This document shows, piece after piece, positions 57,201-63,291 of a stretch of DNA of 64,000 bases; position 1 is the first letter of the stretch; each line of letters begins with the position of its first letter. The notes below the pieces were generated by a model. That model searched no databases. It saw nothing but the letters and a program-made list of their open reading frames with translations, and was not told the origin of the DNA. Origin of the DNA: Pseudomonas helmanticensis (lineage in GTDB: Bacteria; Pseudomonadota; Gammaproteobacteria; Pseudomonadales; Pseudomonadaceae). The position numbers were made by a program, and so were the translations under genes. The DNA lies in assembly GCF_900182985.1 (NCBI RefSeq), contig NZ_FXUY01000001.1:1116001-1180000 (forward strand). The letters run 5' to 3'.

Positions 57201-59612
57201 GCCGTGGCCGTCGAGGCTGGCGGCACGTTCAACGGTACGCCTGGGGTGAATCCCGGCGGCAATGTGCTGAGCAACGACAACGATGTCGATGCCAACGACG
57301 CCAAAGTGCTCACCGGCATCCGCACCGGCATCGAAGCGGCGGGCGGCACCTTCACCAACGTTGGCGTCGCGCAAACCTTCAACGGTTTGTACGGCACACT
57401 GACAATCAATGCCGACGGCACTTACAGCTACGTGATCAATAACAATCTGGCCGCCGTGCAGGCCTTGAAAGTTGGCGACTCACTGGTGGAAACCTTCACC
57501 TACCGCATGCGCGACATTGCCGGTGCCACCGACACCGCGCAGTTGAGCATTCGCATCGACGGCGCCTGGGATGCGCCGGTCGCCGCCAATGACACCGCGC
57601 TCGCCGTGGCCGATAACGGCAACGGCAACGGCGTCAACCCGAGCGGCAACGTGCTGACCAATGACACTGACGTCGACCAGGGTGACAGCAAAACCGTCAC
57701 CGGCATCCGTTTCGGCACTGAAGACGCCGGCGGCAGCCTGACCGGGGTCACCGCAGGCACCGACAACAGCAATGGCACGCTGATCAACGGCCTCTATGGG
57801 CAATTGATCATCGGCGCCGACGGCAGCTTCACCTACAACCTCGACTCCAGTAATCCGACCGTACTGGCCCTCGGGCCGCTGCAATTTCTCAACGAGCGCT
57901 TCACCTATCAGGTCACTGACCGTGGCGGACAGAACGATCTGGCGGAAATCCACATCATCATTCGCGGCCGCAACTCGGCACCGGTGGCCAATACCGATAC
58001 CGCGACAGCGGTTGAGGCTGGCGGCAGCAACAACAATCAACCCGGCATCAACCCCGGCGGCAATGTCCTGAGCAACGACACCGATGCCGAAAGCGACCCG
58101 CTGTCGGTGATCGGCATTCACACCGGCACCGTCACTGACATCGGCACGGTGGGCAGCGTCGGCACTTCACTGCGCGGGTTGTATGGTGACCTGCTGATCA
58201 ACGCCGACGGCAGCTACAGCTACACCGTCGACAACAACCTCGCTGCCGTACAAGCCTTGCGCCAGAGCGGTCAGACCCTCAACGAAGTGTTCAGCTACAC
58301 CATCGTCGACCGCTGGGGCGACACCAGCACTGCCGAGCTGCGCATCACCGTCGATGGCCGCAACGATACGCCGGTTGCCGTCGATGACAGCGCCACGGCA
58401 GTCGAGGCCGGTGGCGTCAACAACGGCACGCCCGGCAGCAACGCCACTGGCAATGTGCTGGACAACGACACTGACGTCGACAGCGTGGCCAATGGCGAAA
58501 GCAAACAGGTGCAAAGCGTGAGCAATCAGGCCGGCCAGTCGACCGGCGCCGGGCAAGTGCTGATCGGGCTCTATGGGCAACTGACGCTGAACGCCGATGG
58601 CAGCTACACCTACGTCATCGACAACAACAATCCCGTGGTGCAGGCCTTGCGCACTGCCGGTGAAACCCTTAGCGAAACCTTTACCTACCGCATGGTCGAT
58701 ACTGCCGGCGCGACTGCGGATGCGCGCCTGACCGTGGTGATTCAGGGCGCCAACGACGCCCCGGTCGCGCAGAACGACAGCGGCTTTGCCAGCGATCAGG
58801 CGCCGGCGCCACAAACCACCGGCAACGTGCTGCCCAACGATGGCGATGTCGATCATAACGACAGTCTGGTGGTGGTCGGCATTCGCACCGGAGCGGAGGC
58901 TGATTCCGGAACGGCCGGGGTCATCGGTCAGCCCATCATTGGCCTGTACGGTACTTTGCTGCTGAACGCCGACGGCAGCTACACCTACACCATCGACCAG
59001 AACAACCCGGCAGTCCTTGCCGCCGCGGGCCTGGGGCAAATTCTGCGCGACGTGTTCACCTACACCATCAATGACCGCAACGGTGCCAGCGATCAGGCCG
59101 AACTGGCGATCACTCTCGATATCGCCACGCCGTTCATCCCGGCGCCAGGCGGCAACAACTTTGAGCGTGATCCCGATACCCTCAACCGCAACTTCCTGAT
59201 CCCGGATCCGCAACCGGCGATCTTCGTCACGCCAGTGGTCGAGCGTGCGGCCGAAATCTCCGAGCTGTCGGCGTGGGGCGTCGATGGCAGCAATCTGCGC
59301 CTGGCAGCCGTCGGTGAGTTCACCAGTGAATCGGTGGGCAATGGTCTGGGTCTGGTGCCAGGGCAATTCGTCTCACAAGCCGTGCGCAGCAGCCGTCTGG
59401 AAAGTGAACTGGATCAGTTGTGGATTCAGGGGCGTCAGGGCCGTACCGGTTTGAGCGCCGATGGCTTGTTGAGCGATCCGTCTCTGTTCACGTTGAACCC
59501 GGTAGACCTGACGCACAGTCCGGCCCATGTTGAAAAACAACAGGAAAAACCGCGAGCCAAGGGTTTCAGCGCGCAATTGCGCGATGCAGCGCAACGGCGC
59601 GCGCCGCGATAA
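48297..59612 (+). CDS. Giant LEPR-motif/DUF4347 surface protein with VCBS-type repeats
   Basis: A 3771-residue protein, by far the largest in the window. Order: basic N-terminus without a Sec signal; LEPRILFDGA at residues 22-31 (LEPR-XLL type motif); DUF4347 at about 75-240 (IQIMSHGASGQFTLG, IQLYGCDVGAG); many DUF11-like Ig domains at about 245-1860; an SdrD-B-like domain at about 1862-1983; a cadherin-like domain at about 1985-2125. Eleven VCBS-like repeats fill 2127-3608, followed by a 163-residue tail ending FSAQLRDAAQRRAPR. No RTX nonapeptides, LapG-type retention module or autotransporter barrel were seen. GAGG lies seven bases before ATG. A role in adhesion or biofilm is inferred; the linked TolC, HlyD and M50 genes probably export it. 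Confidence 0.9.
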   Translation: MQGSRGGFSAAHLRPQRQSLALEPRILFDGAAASAAADQHHSDPAAPPTAVDAQVPHATPTEGRAATEQAPSAARSLLVIDSRIENRDQLLAQLPGNVTAIVVNVGEDGLAAISAALAQLGKVDSIQIMSHGASGQFTLGNRTVSSDNIDSLGKTLEQWRNNLTQGADIQLYGCDVGAGAAGQTLVSELARWTGADVGASSNDTGSSKAGGDWTLETRVGNIDKALAISSLAMEHFDGLLADAAPTASVSSAGGDVLLGDRFTFTVNFSNTSTQVGYAPFINLAMPATGKDGDDGVNFISATYLGQNLISHVVTFDANGNATHPLAKDANGNFLIINAATYGMRAGDKLVVIELPFASVTNQQPVIGVQITASLSNLADTAFSNGTPDLTIRASGGFEFGNDALDNPTNDPSLIQAGTAAFVVHPTVITVSETINTPEGETATGPNYVRTLTLSATPAPGQTLTNVVITQPLPDNIQVNAITPGPGGRVTSITLHDGTVVTNAAQIAVLIAANDVYINSFTVTYDSLTGKTDTVVAFYVPEADANAQPVINPVTGDAVTVTLGPPTASGQWVPLDPRDLTAPNTTIDFSGTGQGTQFIAKSITLLKTATMQNDIGHTGISPGDTLQYTLNLAISDYFAFGKDFFNEGQLVIRDQLSDGQTLSGTPTLTVTINGVAQTITLVTSVVNNADGTTSMVFDIAQSLRNAFGNIRGWLNGDLAFDDTLQGAVVAVLSYSAIVGQTYKPPSGNPQPDINEGDELGNTATVDGTLLVDQFNLTGESETDGSATTSVIPTSNVDISLVEVNNGAPPGNGELRPGDEVTFELSYDLVTGDYEQFKLTAYLPLPLFNVTGITWGSGSDIGQWELGPGNTNAGGVVSVISANGNSVVFDFGSFATNTTTGSRIVIRFTVKVGDQPFADQRSLDVLAQSSQQTTLTDRTLISSDVVAIVSVAEPVLNIKHGVVSGSNGTVTGTSGSWNPPGSTGVPFNGSVTDLSAVDGNISNIDGADRLRLVTAIENSGGGGAFDVSTSITLPSGLSFVGGSLAAANLQIYRGDGTLLVLGTDYSVSGNQINFLDAGGQASLLAGRSGTAADTSGANVVVISYDVVVSATIEASRSLQSTATLSNYASVNGGTDFTPTDLTDLANQQIAAPVISKVFADGTLDAGDSSAAHTTGSDLVIGESMRYDIVITLPEGTTQNLRIEDLIPPGMRLDTSFNGGLGYQIITTRVGSGALGADFAGSVLVSGFTGIGGALGGDGVDGRWTFSVSSVSADNQTGNNTFVIRLQLVANNVIANQANVSLQNNAQLIFSDPDSDTPNGAVAVDRTVTLSGGQPTVTVREPTLQVNQVITSTSGLGGYDQGDTVTFNITITNGNGSTDFSAFDISFLDTLPTQLSNVTLVGVLYQNGATNNGGVAFEIVGGQLRTASGANIDIAKGGSIVLQLSGIVNASAAALSNIANVASVQWTSLDGGNAGERTGVDGVLNGGTLNDYRNLSTLLIPVAQAIEISRVGGLPDTAAPNPTTATVEQVTVGEVIRYRVVVLVPEGNNPNYQIQITLANGLQFISPDALVNALRIAFISNGGLTSDANLIVGGTLDIDGNENSPEALPITSDLSGLAPQGIFDPSRLTIVTNPDGSQVVTFNLGNVVNGNGNDDDLEGISIEFNVRVTNIAANIAGAQLAVTAQEVVNGAGRAVSDTVFERVVEPSFSGLDKQIINFNPNPSGTVGNATVQLSFTQNGGLPAFDARVSDGFAGGSNYTLLSVSINGVSYGPGNLPAGISFSTNGGLSVNFDQLNVGAQIQVRYSVDLPNSSIVASSNATLTWSSLPEDFTSWGGNSVGVDGTTTGERDGSAVGPNQYILRDTAGLGVITGTLWNDTATPTASATPDGAGLAGQTVTLTWAGADGRLDTTADNLQFTTTTDANGQYRFGVLPLGVFRIDVPAGLVSYPQPLGDLRVRVDSDAGTLGQITITLGDADTQSANAGYVEQNDAPVNTLPGTQNGLEDVVLNIGGISVTDIDADRDPNVNDRAISVILTVTHGTLFLGATVPGVTVSGANTASMTLTGNLADINTALASLQYLGNANFNGTDTLTVLSNDRGNYGDADGDGIPGTAADALTDTDTLQIILAAVNDNPVGVNDSATAVEAGGNNNGSAGIDPRGNVLSNDTDVDIATNADQLHVVSVGPGAGIQTPVLGVTVINGLYGQLVIGSNGSYQYVVDNNNAAVQALRLLGQTLRDDFNYVLADLAGETSTATLSVTIQGANDTPQGIDDDGVAIEAGGVNNGTPGSDARGNVLSNDLDVDSAANGETRTVTGIRPVAEAGSGNFTAVSGATAIAGLYGTLTINPDGTYSYVVNNSNATVQRLSAGQQLVEFFSYRLTDTGGLDDVAQLRIVIQGANDNPVASDDAASAQAASTNGTASESNPSGNVIQFPSRPGPITQPGGNGVDQDVDANDQPSSQLLVNGVINKSEATYNPAVDVLSGVATGTTSANGTLVAGLYGTLRIGADGSFFYDVDSTNAAVQALAPGQTLTEFFTYRVTDTTGLTDTAQLVITVHGVNDPPVAQNVIAVATEAGGINNLTPGVNPSGDVTVNDTDPDGDPLTVTLIKSGASADPGTPIAVNLGGTVIAGLYGTLTIFPDGSYVYEVDNSNPDVQALRRSADLLSERFTYTVSDGVGATPQTDTAEIIVLIRGQNDNPIANDDAGVAIEAGGLNNSQPGQDPSGNVLDNDTDVDGGEVPGDLPNYDYGETRAVSSVRTGPEAGTGTAGTLGMELRGTYGWLTLNADGSYSYRLDNSMAAVQALRAGNTLLDAFSYEVIDAAGATDRATLNISIQGRNDTPIAQNDSNTAVEAGGLNNATPGSNPSGNVLSNDSDVDGNGEVLSVIGVNQGSSVGLIGSAFNGTYGRLTLNADGSYSYLVDNLNPQVQALRSNADTLTETFTYQIRDLAGATSTATLTLTIRGANDNPLASDDSAVAVEAGGTFNGTPGVNPGGNVLSNDNDVDANDAKVLTGIRTGIEAAGGTFTNVGVAQTFNGLYGTLTINADGTYSYVINNNLAAVQALKVGDSLVETFTYRMRDIAGATDTAQLSIRIDGAWDAPVAANDTALAVADNGNGNGVNPSGNVLTNDTDVDQGDSKTVTGIRFGTEDAGGSLTGVTAGTDNSNGTLINGLYGQLIIGADGSFTYNLDSSNPTVLALGPLQFLNERFTYQVTDRGGQNDLAEIHIIIRGRNSAPVANTDTATAVEAGGSNNNQPGINPGGNVLSNDTDAESDPLSVIGIHTGTVTDIGTVGSVGTSLRGLYGDLLINADGSYSYTVDNNLAAVQALRQSGQTLNEVFSYTIVDRWGDTSTAELRITVDGRNDTPVAVDDSATAVEAGGVNNGTPGSNATGNVLDNDTDVDSVANGESKQVQSVSNQAGQSTGAGQVLIGLYGQLTLNADGSYTYVIDNNNPVVQALRTAGETLSETFTYRMVDTAGATADARLTVVIQGANDAPVAQNDSGFASDQAPAPQTTGNVLPNDGDVDHNDSLVVVGIRTGAEADSGTAGVIGQPIIGLYGTLLLNADGSYTYTIDQNNPAVLAAAGLGQILRDVFTYTINDRNGASDQAELAITLDIATPFIPAPGGNNFERDPDTLNRNFLIPDPQPAIFVTPVVERAAEISELSAWGVDGSNLRLAAVGEFTSESVGNGLGLVPGQFVSQAVRSSRLESELDQLWIQGRQGRTGLSADGLLSDPSLFTLNPVDLTHSPAHVEKQQEKPRAKGFSAQLRDAAQRRAPR
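54675..59120 (+). repeat. Eleven tandem VCBS-like coding repeats
   Basis: Each unit is about 125-160 codons. It begins NDxPVAxxDxxxAVEAGG, continues with NPxGNVLxNDTDVD, then GLYGxLxxNADGSYxYxVDN, VQALR, LxExFTYxxxD and ends in xIxGA. Eight of eleven keep the EAGG box. The third unit carries an insertion and the eighth starts WDAPVA; the eleventh is shortest and lacks EAGG. Repeat DNA is similar enough between units to allow recombinational gain or loss. Confidence 0.9.
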
Positions 59613-59655
59613 AGCGCTCGAACAGAACCAATTCCAAGAATACAAAGGAATGAAC

Positions 59656-61194
59656 ATGCGTATACATGCGACCCGGCTTCTCAGTACCGCCATCGCTTCT
59701 GCACTGTTGCTCAGTGCTTGCTCGTCAACGGAACCGAAACCTTCGACCGACGAAGAAAACCGCCAACGCATCATCGCTGATCAGTCACGCATGTATTCCG
59801 GCCAGGAGCCGGTCACCGCGCCGATCACCTTTTACGAAGCCGCCGCGCGGGCGCTGAAGTACAACCTCGACTACCGCCTCAAACTGATGGAAAGCGCGCT
59901 GGCCTCGGACCTGCGCGACGTCTCCAGCCATGAAATGCTCCCGCGCCTGGTGGCCTCGGCCGGTTACGCCGGGCGCGACAACGATTCCGGCGGCACCTCG
60001 ATCGGCATCGAAGACCGTCAGGTCAGCTTGCGCCCATCGACGTCCGAAGAGCGTTATCGTGAAGTCTATGGCCTGGGTCTGAGCTGGAGCCTGCTGGATT
60101 TCGGCGTGGCCTATTACCGCACCCAGCAAAAATCCGACCAGATCCTGATGGCCGAAGAGCGTCGGCGCAAAGTCGCGCAGAACGTCTTGCAGGACGTGCG
60201 CAATGCCTACTGGCGGGCACTCGGCGCGCAGCGTCTGATGCCGGAAGTCGACAAGTTGCTGATGCGCACCCACACCGCCCTGACCTCAGCCCGCGAGGCA
60301 GAAACCCGTGGCCTGCTGCCGCGTCAGGAGATCCTTGCCTATCAGCGCGCCCTCCTCGACTCGATCTACCTGTTGACCGTGCGCCGCCAGGATCTGGAGT
60401 TCGCCCAGGCTGAACTGTCGGCGCTGATGTCGCTGCCGCCCGGCTCGAAAATGATCCTCGCCGACGCGCCCGACCCGGCACTGCCGGAAGTGCGCCAAAG
60501 CATGGCGCGGCTTGAACAGCTGTCGCTTGAGAACCGCCCGGAAATCATGGAAGAGTGGTACCGCAAACGCGTCAATCAAAAGGATCTGGAGATCGCCAAG
60601 GCGCAGCTGTGGCCGAACGTCAGCGTCGATTTCGGCTACAAATACGATTCCAACAAATACCTCTACAACAACGACTGGATGAGCACCGGCCTGCAAGTGT
60701 CGATGAACCTCATTCGTCTGCTGCAATTGCCGTCGTTGAACGCGGCGGAAAAATCCCAGAGCGAAACCGACGACACCCGTCGCGTGGCGCTGTCGATGGC
60801 GATTCTCACGCAAGTGCGGGTTGGCACCCTGCGCTATCAGCTGGCGCGCCAAGAGGTGGAATTCGCCGAGGACAGCCTGCGCGTCGATCGCAGTCTGCTC
60901 GACTATGCCCAGGCGGCGAAGACCGGCGCGTTAGGCTCGGAACTGGAAGTGATCCGCTCCGAAGGCCGCTATCTGCTCTCGCGTTATCAGCGCGAGGCGG
61001 CGTTCTCCAGTGCTCAGGCCGCGTGGGGGCGGATGTACAACTCGGTGGGCCTCGACGTGCTGCCCAAGGAAATCTCGCAACACGACATCAAGACCCTGGC
61101 CCGGGAAATCCAGCGCACCTTGAACGAACAAGAACAACAACGTCTGCTCGCCGCCACTTCGCAAGGAACGCCGAATGCGCAAAATCGCCCTTGA
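59656..61194 (+). CDS. TolC-family outer-membrane channel lipoprotein
   Basis: A 512-residue TolC/OEP-family protein. The signal sequence ends in lipobox LLSAC, so the mature protein is acylated, as in OprM-type factors. Two structural repeats of amphipathic helices follow (YEAAARALKYNLDYRLKLM near the start, VDRSLLDYAQAAKTGALGSELE in the second half). ATG 59656 was chosen because AAGGA is six bases upstream and the signal peptide begins there; the frame is open back to 59527, overlapping the adhesin gene. It provides the outer-membrane exit of the predicted export system, and its end overlaps the next gene by 20 bases. Confidence 0.88.
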   Translation: MRIHATRLLSTAIASALLLSACSSTEPKPSTDEENRQRIIADQSRMYSGQEPVTAPITFYEAAARALKYNLDYRLKLMESALASDLRDVSSHEMLPRLVASAGYAGRDNDSGGTSIGIEDRQVSLRPSTSEERYREVYGLGLSWSLLDFGVAYYRTQQKSDQILMAEERRRKVAQNVLQDVRNAYWRALGAQRLMPEVDKLLMRTHTALTSAREAETRGLLPRQEILAYQRALLDSIYLLTVRRQDLEFAQAELSALMSLPPGSKMILADAPDPALPEVRQSMARLEQLSLENRPEIMEEWYRKRVNQKDLEIAKAQLWPNVSVDFGYKYDSNKYLYNNDWMSTGLQVSMNLIRLLQLPSLNAAEKSQSETDDTRRVALSMAILTQVRVGTLRYQLARQEVEFAEDSLRVDRSLLDYAQAAKTGALGSELEVIRSEGRYLLSRYQREAAFSSAQAAWGRMYNSVGLDVLPKEISQHDIKTLAREIQRTLNEQEQQRLLAATSQGTPNAQNRP

Positions 61195-61948
61195 GCCCGG
61201 TTTCGCGGCTCTGCTGTTGGCCAGTCTGATCCTGTCCGTCCACGCTGAAGACAACCCGCAAGCCCCCGCACTGGAAAGTGCCAGTGCGATTCGTGTACTG
61301 CTCGCCGCCGAACTGGAAACCACGCTCTCCAGCCAGATGGCCGGCACCCTCGGTGAACTGAAAGCCGGGTTCGGCGAACAGGTCGGCAAGTCCGAACTGC
61401 TCGCTCGCTTCAACTGCAACGAAGCCGAAGCACGCTCGAAAGTCGCGGCGGCGGAACTGGCCATGGCCAAACAGAACCTGCAAGCCAAACAGCAGCTGCG
61501 TCAGCTCAATGCGGTCGGTGATATCGAAGTGTCGATGGCCAACACCGAAGTGCAAAAGGCTGATGGCGCACGGGCGATGGGCGCGGCGCAGAGCAGTTAT
61601 TGCCAGGTTCTCGCGCCGTTTTCCGGGCGGGTGGCCAAGGTTTACGTCAAGCCTTATCAAACCGTGACCGCCGGTACGCCGCTGTTCGATCTGGTCAGCG
61701 ACGGCGCGCTGAAAGTACGTTTGAACGTGCCGTCCAACCTGCTCAAGGACCTCAAGCCGGGGCTGCCGCTGCAAGTCAGCATCCATGAAACCGGCAAGAC
61801 CTATCCGGCCCATGTCAGCGGCATCAACTCGCGGGTCGATGCGGTGGCGCAAACCGTTGAACTGGAAGCCCGTCTCGACAACAAATACCCCGACCTGATG
61901 GCGGGCATGAGCGGCACGGCGCAGTTCGATCAAGACGCGCGCCCATGA
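61175..61948 (+). CDS. Periplasmic HlyD-like adaptor (soluble, short)
   Basis: A 257-residue membrane-fusion-family protein with a cleavable-type signal sequence ending SVHAEDN. The order is a biotinyl-lipoyl half domain (SQMAGTLGELKAGFGEQVGKSELLARF), a coiled hairpin (AAAELAMAKQNLQAKQQL) and the returning lipoyl half (CQVLAPFSGRVAKVYVKPYQ). A beta-barrel segment (GLPLQVSIHETGKTYPAHVSGI) ends the chain. It is shorter than RND adaptors and has no membrane helix. Its start overlaps the TolC gene by 20 bases with AAGGA upstream; its end overlaps the next HlyD gene by four. Two adaptors in one operon suggest stacked or sequential roles. Confidence 0.87.
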   Translation: MRKIALEPGFAALLLASLILSVHAEDNPQAPALESASAIRVLLAAELETTLSSQMAGTLGELKAGFGEQVGKSELLARFNCNEAEARSKVAAAELAMAKQNLQAKQQLRQLNAVGDIEVSMANTEVQKADGARAMGAAQSSYCQVLAPFSGRVAKVYVKPYQTVTAGTPLFDLVSDGALKVRLNVPSNLLKDLKPGLPLQVSIHETGKTYPAHVSGINSRVDAVAQTVELEARLDNKYPDLMAGMSGTAQFDQDARP

Positions 61949-63291
61949 CCATGAACGAGCAATTGCCCCACCCGCACCTACTGCTGGAACTTGACGCGCT
62001 GCGCGATAAAGCCATGGCCGCCGACTCGCTGAATGCCCTGGCGTTCAGCATGGCCAACGACTTGTACCCGCTGCTGCAGTTTCATCAGGCACTGGTGTTT
62101 GCCCAGCGTGAAAATTCGCTGGAGCTGTTGAATGTCTCGGGCCTGTCGCGGCCCAGCGAAGACTCGCCCTATCTGGTGTGGCTGCGCCGGGCCAGTCGTT
62201 GGGTCGCGGCGCAGGTGTCCGGCGACGAGCCCGTATGGTTGGCGCAGGACAACGCCGAGCCGCCGGCAGACATCGCCGAAGGCTGGAACGAATGGTGGCC
62301 GTCAGGGCTGTGGTGCGTGCCGGTGCAGGATCGTGACAATCAACGCCTCGGCGTGCTGATCATCTTGCTTGAGCAGGAACCGCCCGCCGTGTTGTGGCCG
62401 CACCTGAAAGGGCTGGTCGGCACGTGGGCGTATTGCTGGTCGGCGCTGACCCGGCGCAAGCGCTTCAGTCGTTGGCGGCCGAATCGCAAACAACTGCTGC
62501 TCGTGGCGCTCGTGATCGCTGCCCTGCTGTTGTTGCCCGTGCGGCAAACCGCGCTGGCACCGACCGAGATTGTCTCGCGGCAGGCGCAGATCATCAGTTC
62601 GCCCATCGATGGTGTGATCGAAAAGATCCAGGTTCGTCCCAATCAGCCGGTGGACGCCGGCACACCGCTGTTCTCGCTGGACGAAACCACCCTGCGCAGC
62701 CGCGCCGAAGTGCTCGGCAAGGAAGTCGCGGTGGCCGATGCCGAACTGCAAGCGGCCAGCCAGCGCGCCTTCGACAACCCACAGAGCAAGAGCGAGCTGA
62801 CCTTGCTCGCCGGCCGTTCACAACAACGTCGCGCGGAACTGGCGGCGGTGCAGGCGCAGCTCAAGCGTACGCAAGTGTTGTCCCCGCGCGGCGGCGTTGC
62901 GGTGTTCAGCGACCCTAATGATTGGCTGGGCAAACCGGTGGTGACGGGTGAACGCATCATGCAGGTGGCCGACCCGACGCAACCGGCCATGCTGATTCAA
63001 CTGGCGGTGGCCGATGCCATCGCGCTGGAACCGGGCGCCGAAGTCACGCTGTTCCTCACCGCTTATCCGCTGACACCGCTGAAGGGCAAGATCCTCGAAA
63101 CCAGTTATCAGGCACGGCCGAGCGATGAAGGTGTGGTCGCCTATCGCTTGCTCGCCAGTGTCGACGATGCGCCGGAGCACGCGCGTCTTGGCCTGCACGG
63201 CACGGCGAAGATTTACGGCGGGCGAGTAATGCTCGGTTATTACCTGCTGCGCCGGCCGCTGGCGACGCTGCGTGCGTGGAGCGGTTGGTGA
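61945..63291 (+). CDS. Membrane HlyD-like adaptor with N-terminal GAF-like domain
   Basis: A 448-residue inner-membrane protein with an unusual architecture. Residues about 10-150 resemble a GAF sensor domain (ADSLNALAFSMANDLYPLLQ, WCVPVQDRDNQRLGVLIILL). After a basic stretch there is one membrane helix at about 182-200. The periplasmic adaptor follows: IISSPIDGVIEKIQVRPNQP (lipoyl), a helical hairpin with LLAGRSQQRRAELAAVQ, LSPRGGVAVFSDPNDWLGK and a beta-barrel. The topology puts the GAF-like part in the cytoplasm, where it could gate export or contact the M50 protein. Its stop overlaps the next start as TGATG. Confidence 0.85.
   Translation: MTMNEQLPHPHLLLELDALRDKAMAADSLNALAFSMANDLYPLLQFHQALVFAQRENSLELLNVSGLSRPSEDSPYLVWLRRASRWVAAQVSGDEPVWLAQDNAEPPADIAEGWNEWWPSGLWCVPVQDRDNQRLGVLIILLEQEPPAVLWPHLKGLVGTWAYCWSALTRRKRFSRWRPNRKQLLLVALVIAALLLLPVRQTALAPTEIVSRQAQIISSPIDGVIEKIQVRPNQPVDAGTPLFSLDETTLRSRAEVLGKEVAVADAELQAASQRAFDNPQSKSELTLLAGRSQQRRAELAAVQAQLKRTQVLSPRGGVAVFSDPNDWLGKPVVTGERIMQVADPTQPAMLIQLAVADAIALEPGAEVTLFLTAYPLTPLKGKILETSYQARPSDEGVVAYRLLASVDDAPEHARLGLHGTAKIYGGRVMLGYYLLRRPLATLRAWSGW

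Noticed and set aside
54675..59120. Periodic repeats as a possible CRISPR or non-coding satellite
   Set aside because: Periodicity is ~400 bases, in frame and protein-coding, with VCBS-type consensus.
48297..59612. LapA-type RTX adhesin with LapD/LapG control
   Set aside because: No N-terminal retention module with a di-alanine LapG site and no C-terminal RTX nonapeptides were seen; the linked exporter lacks a LapB-type ATPase in this window.
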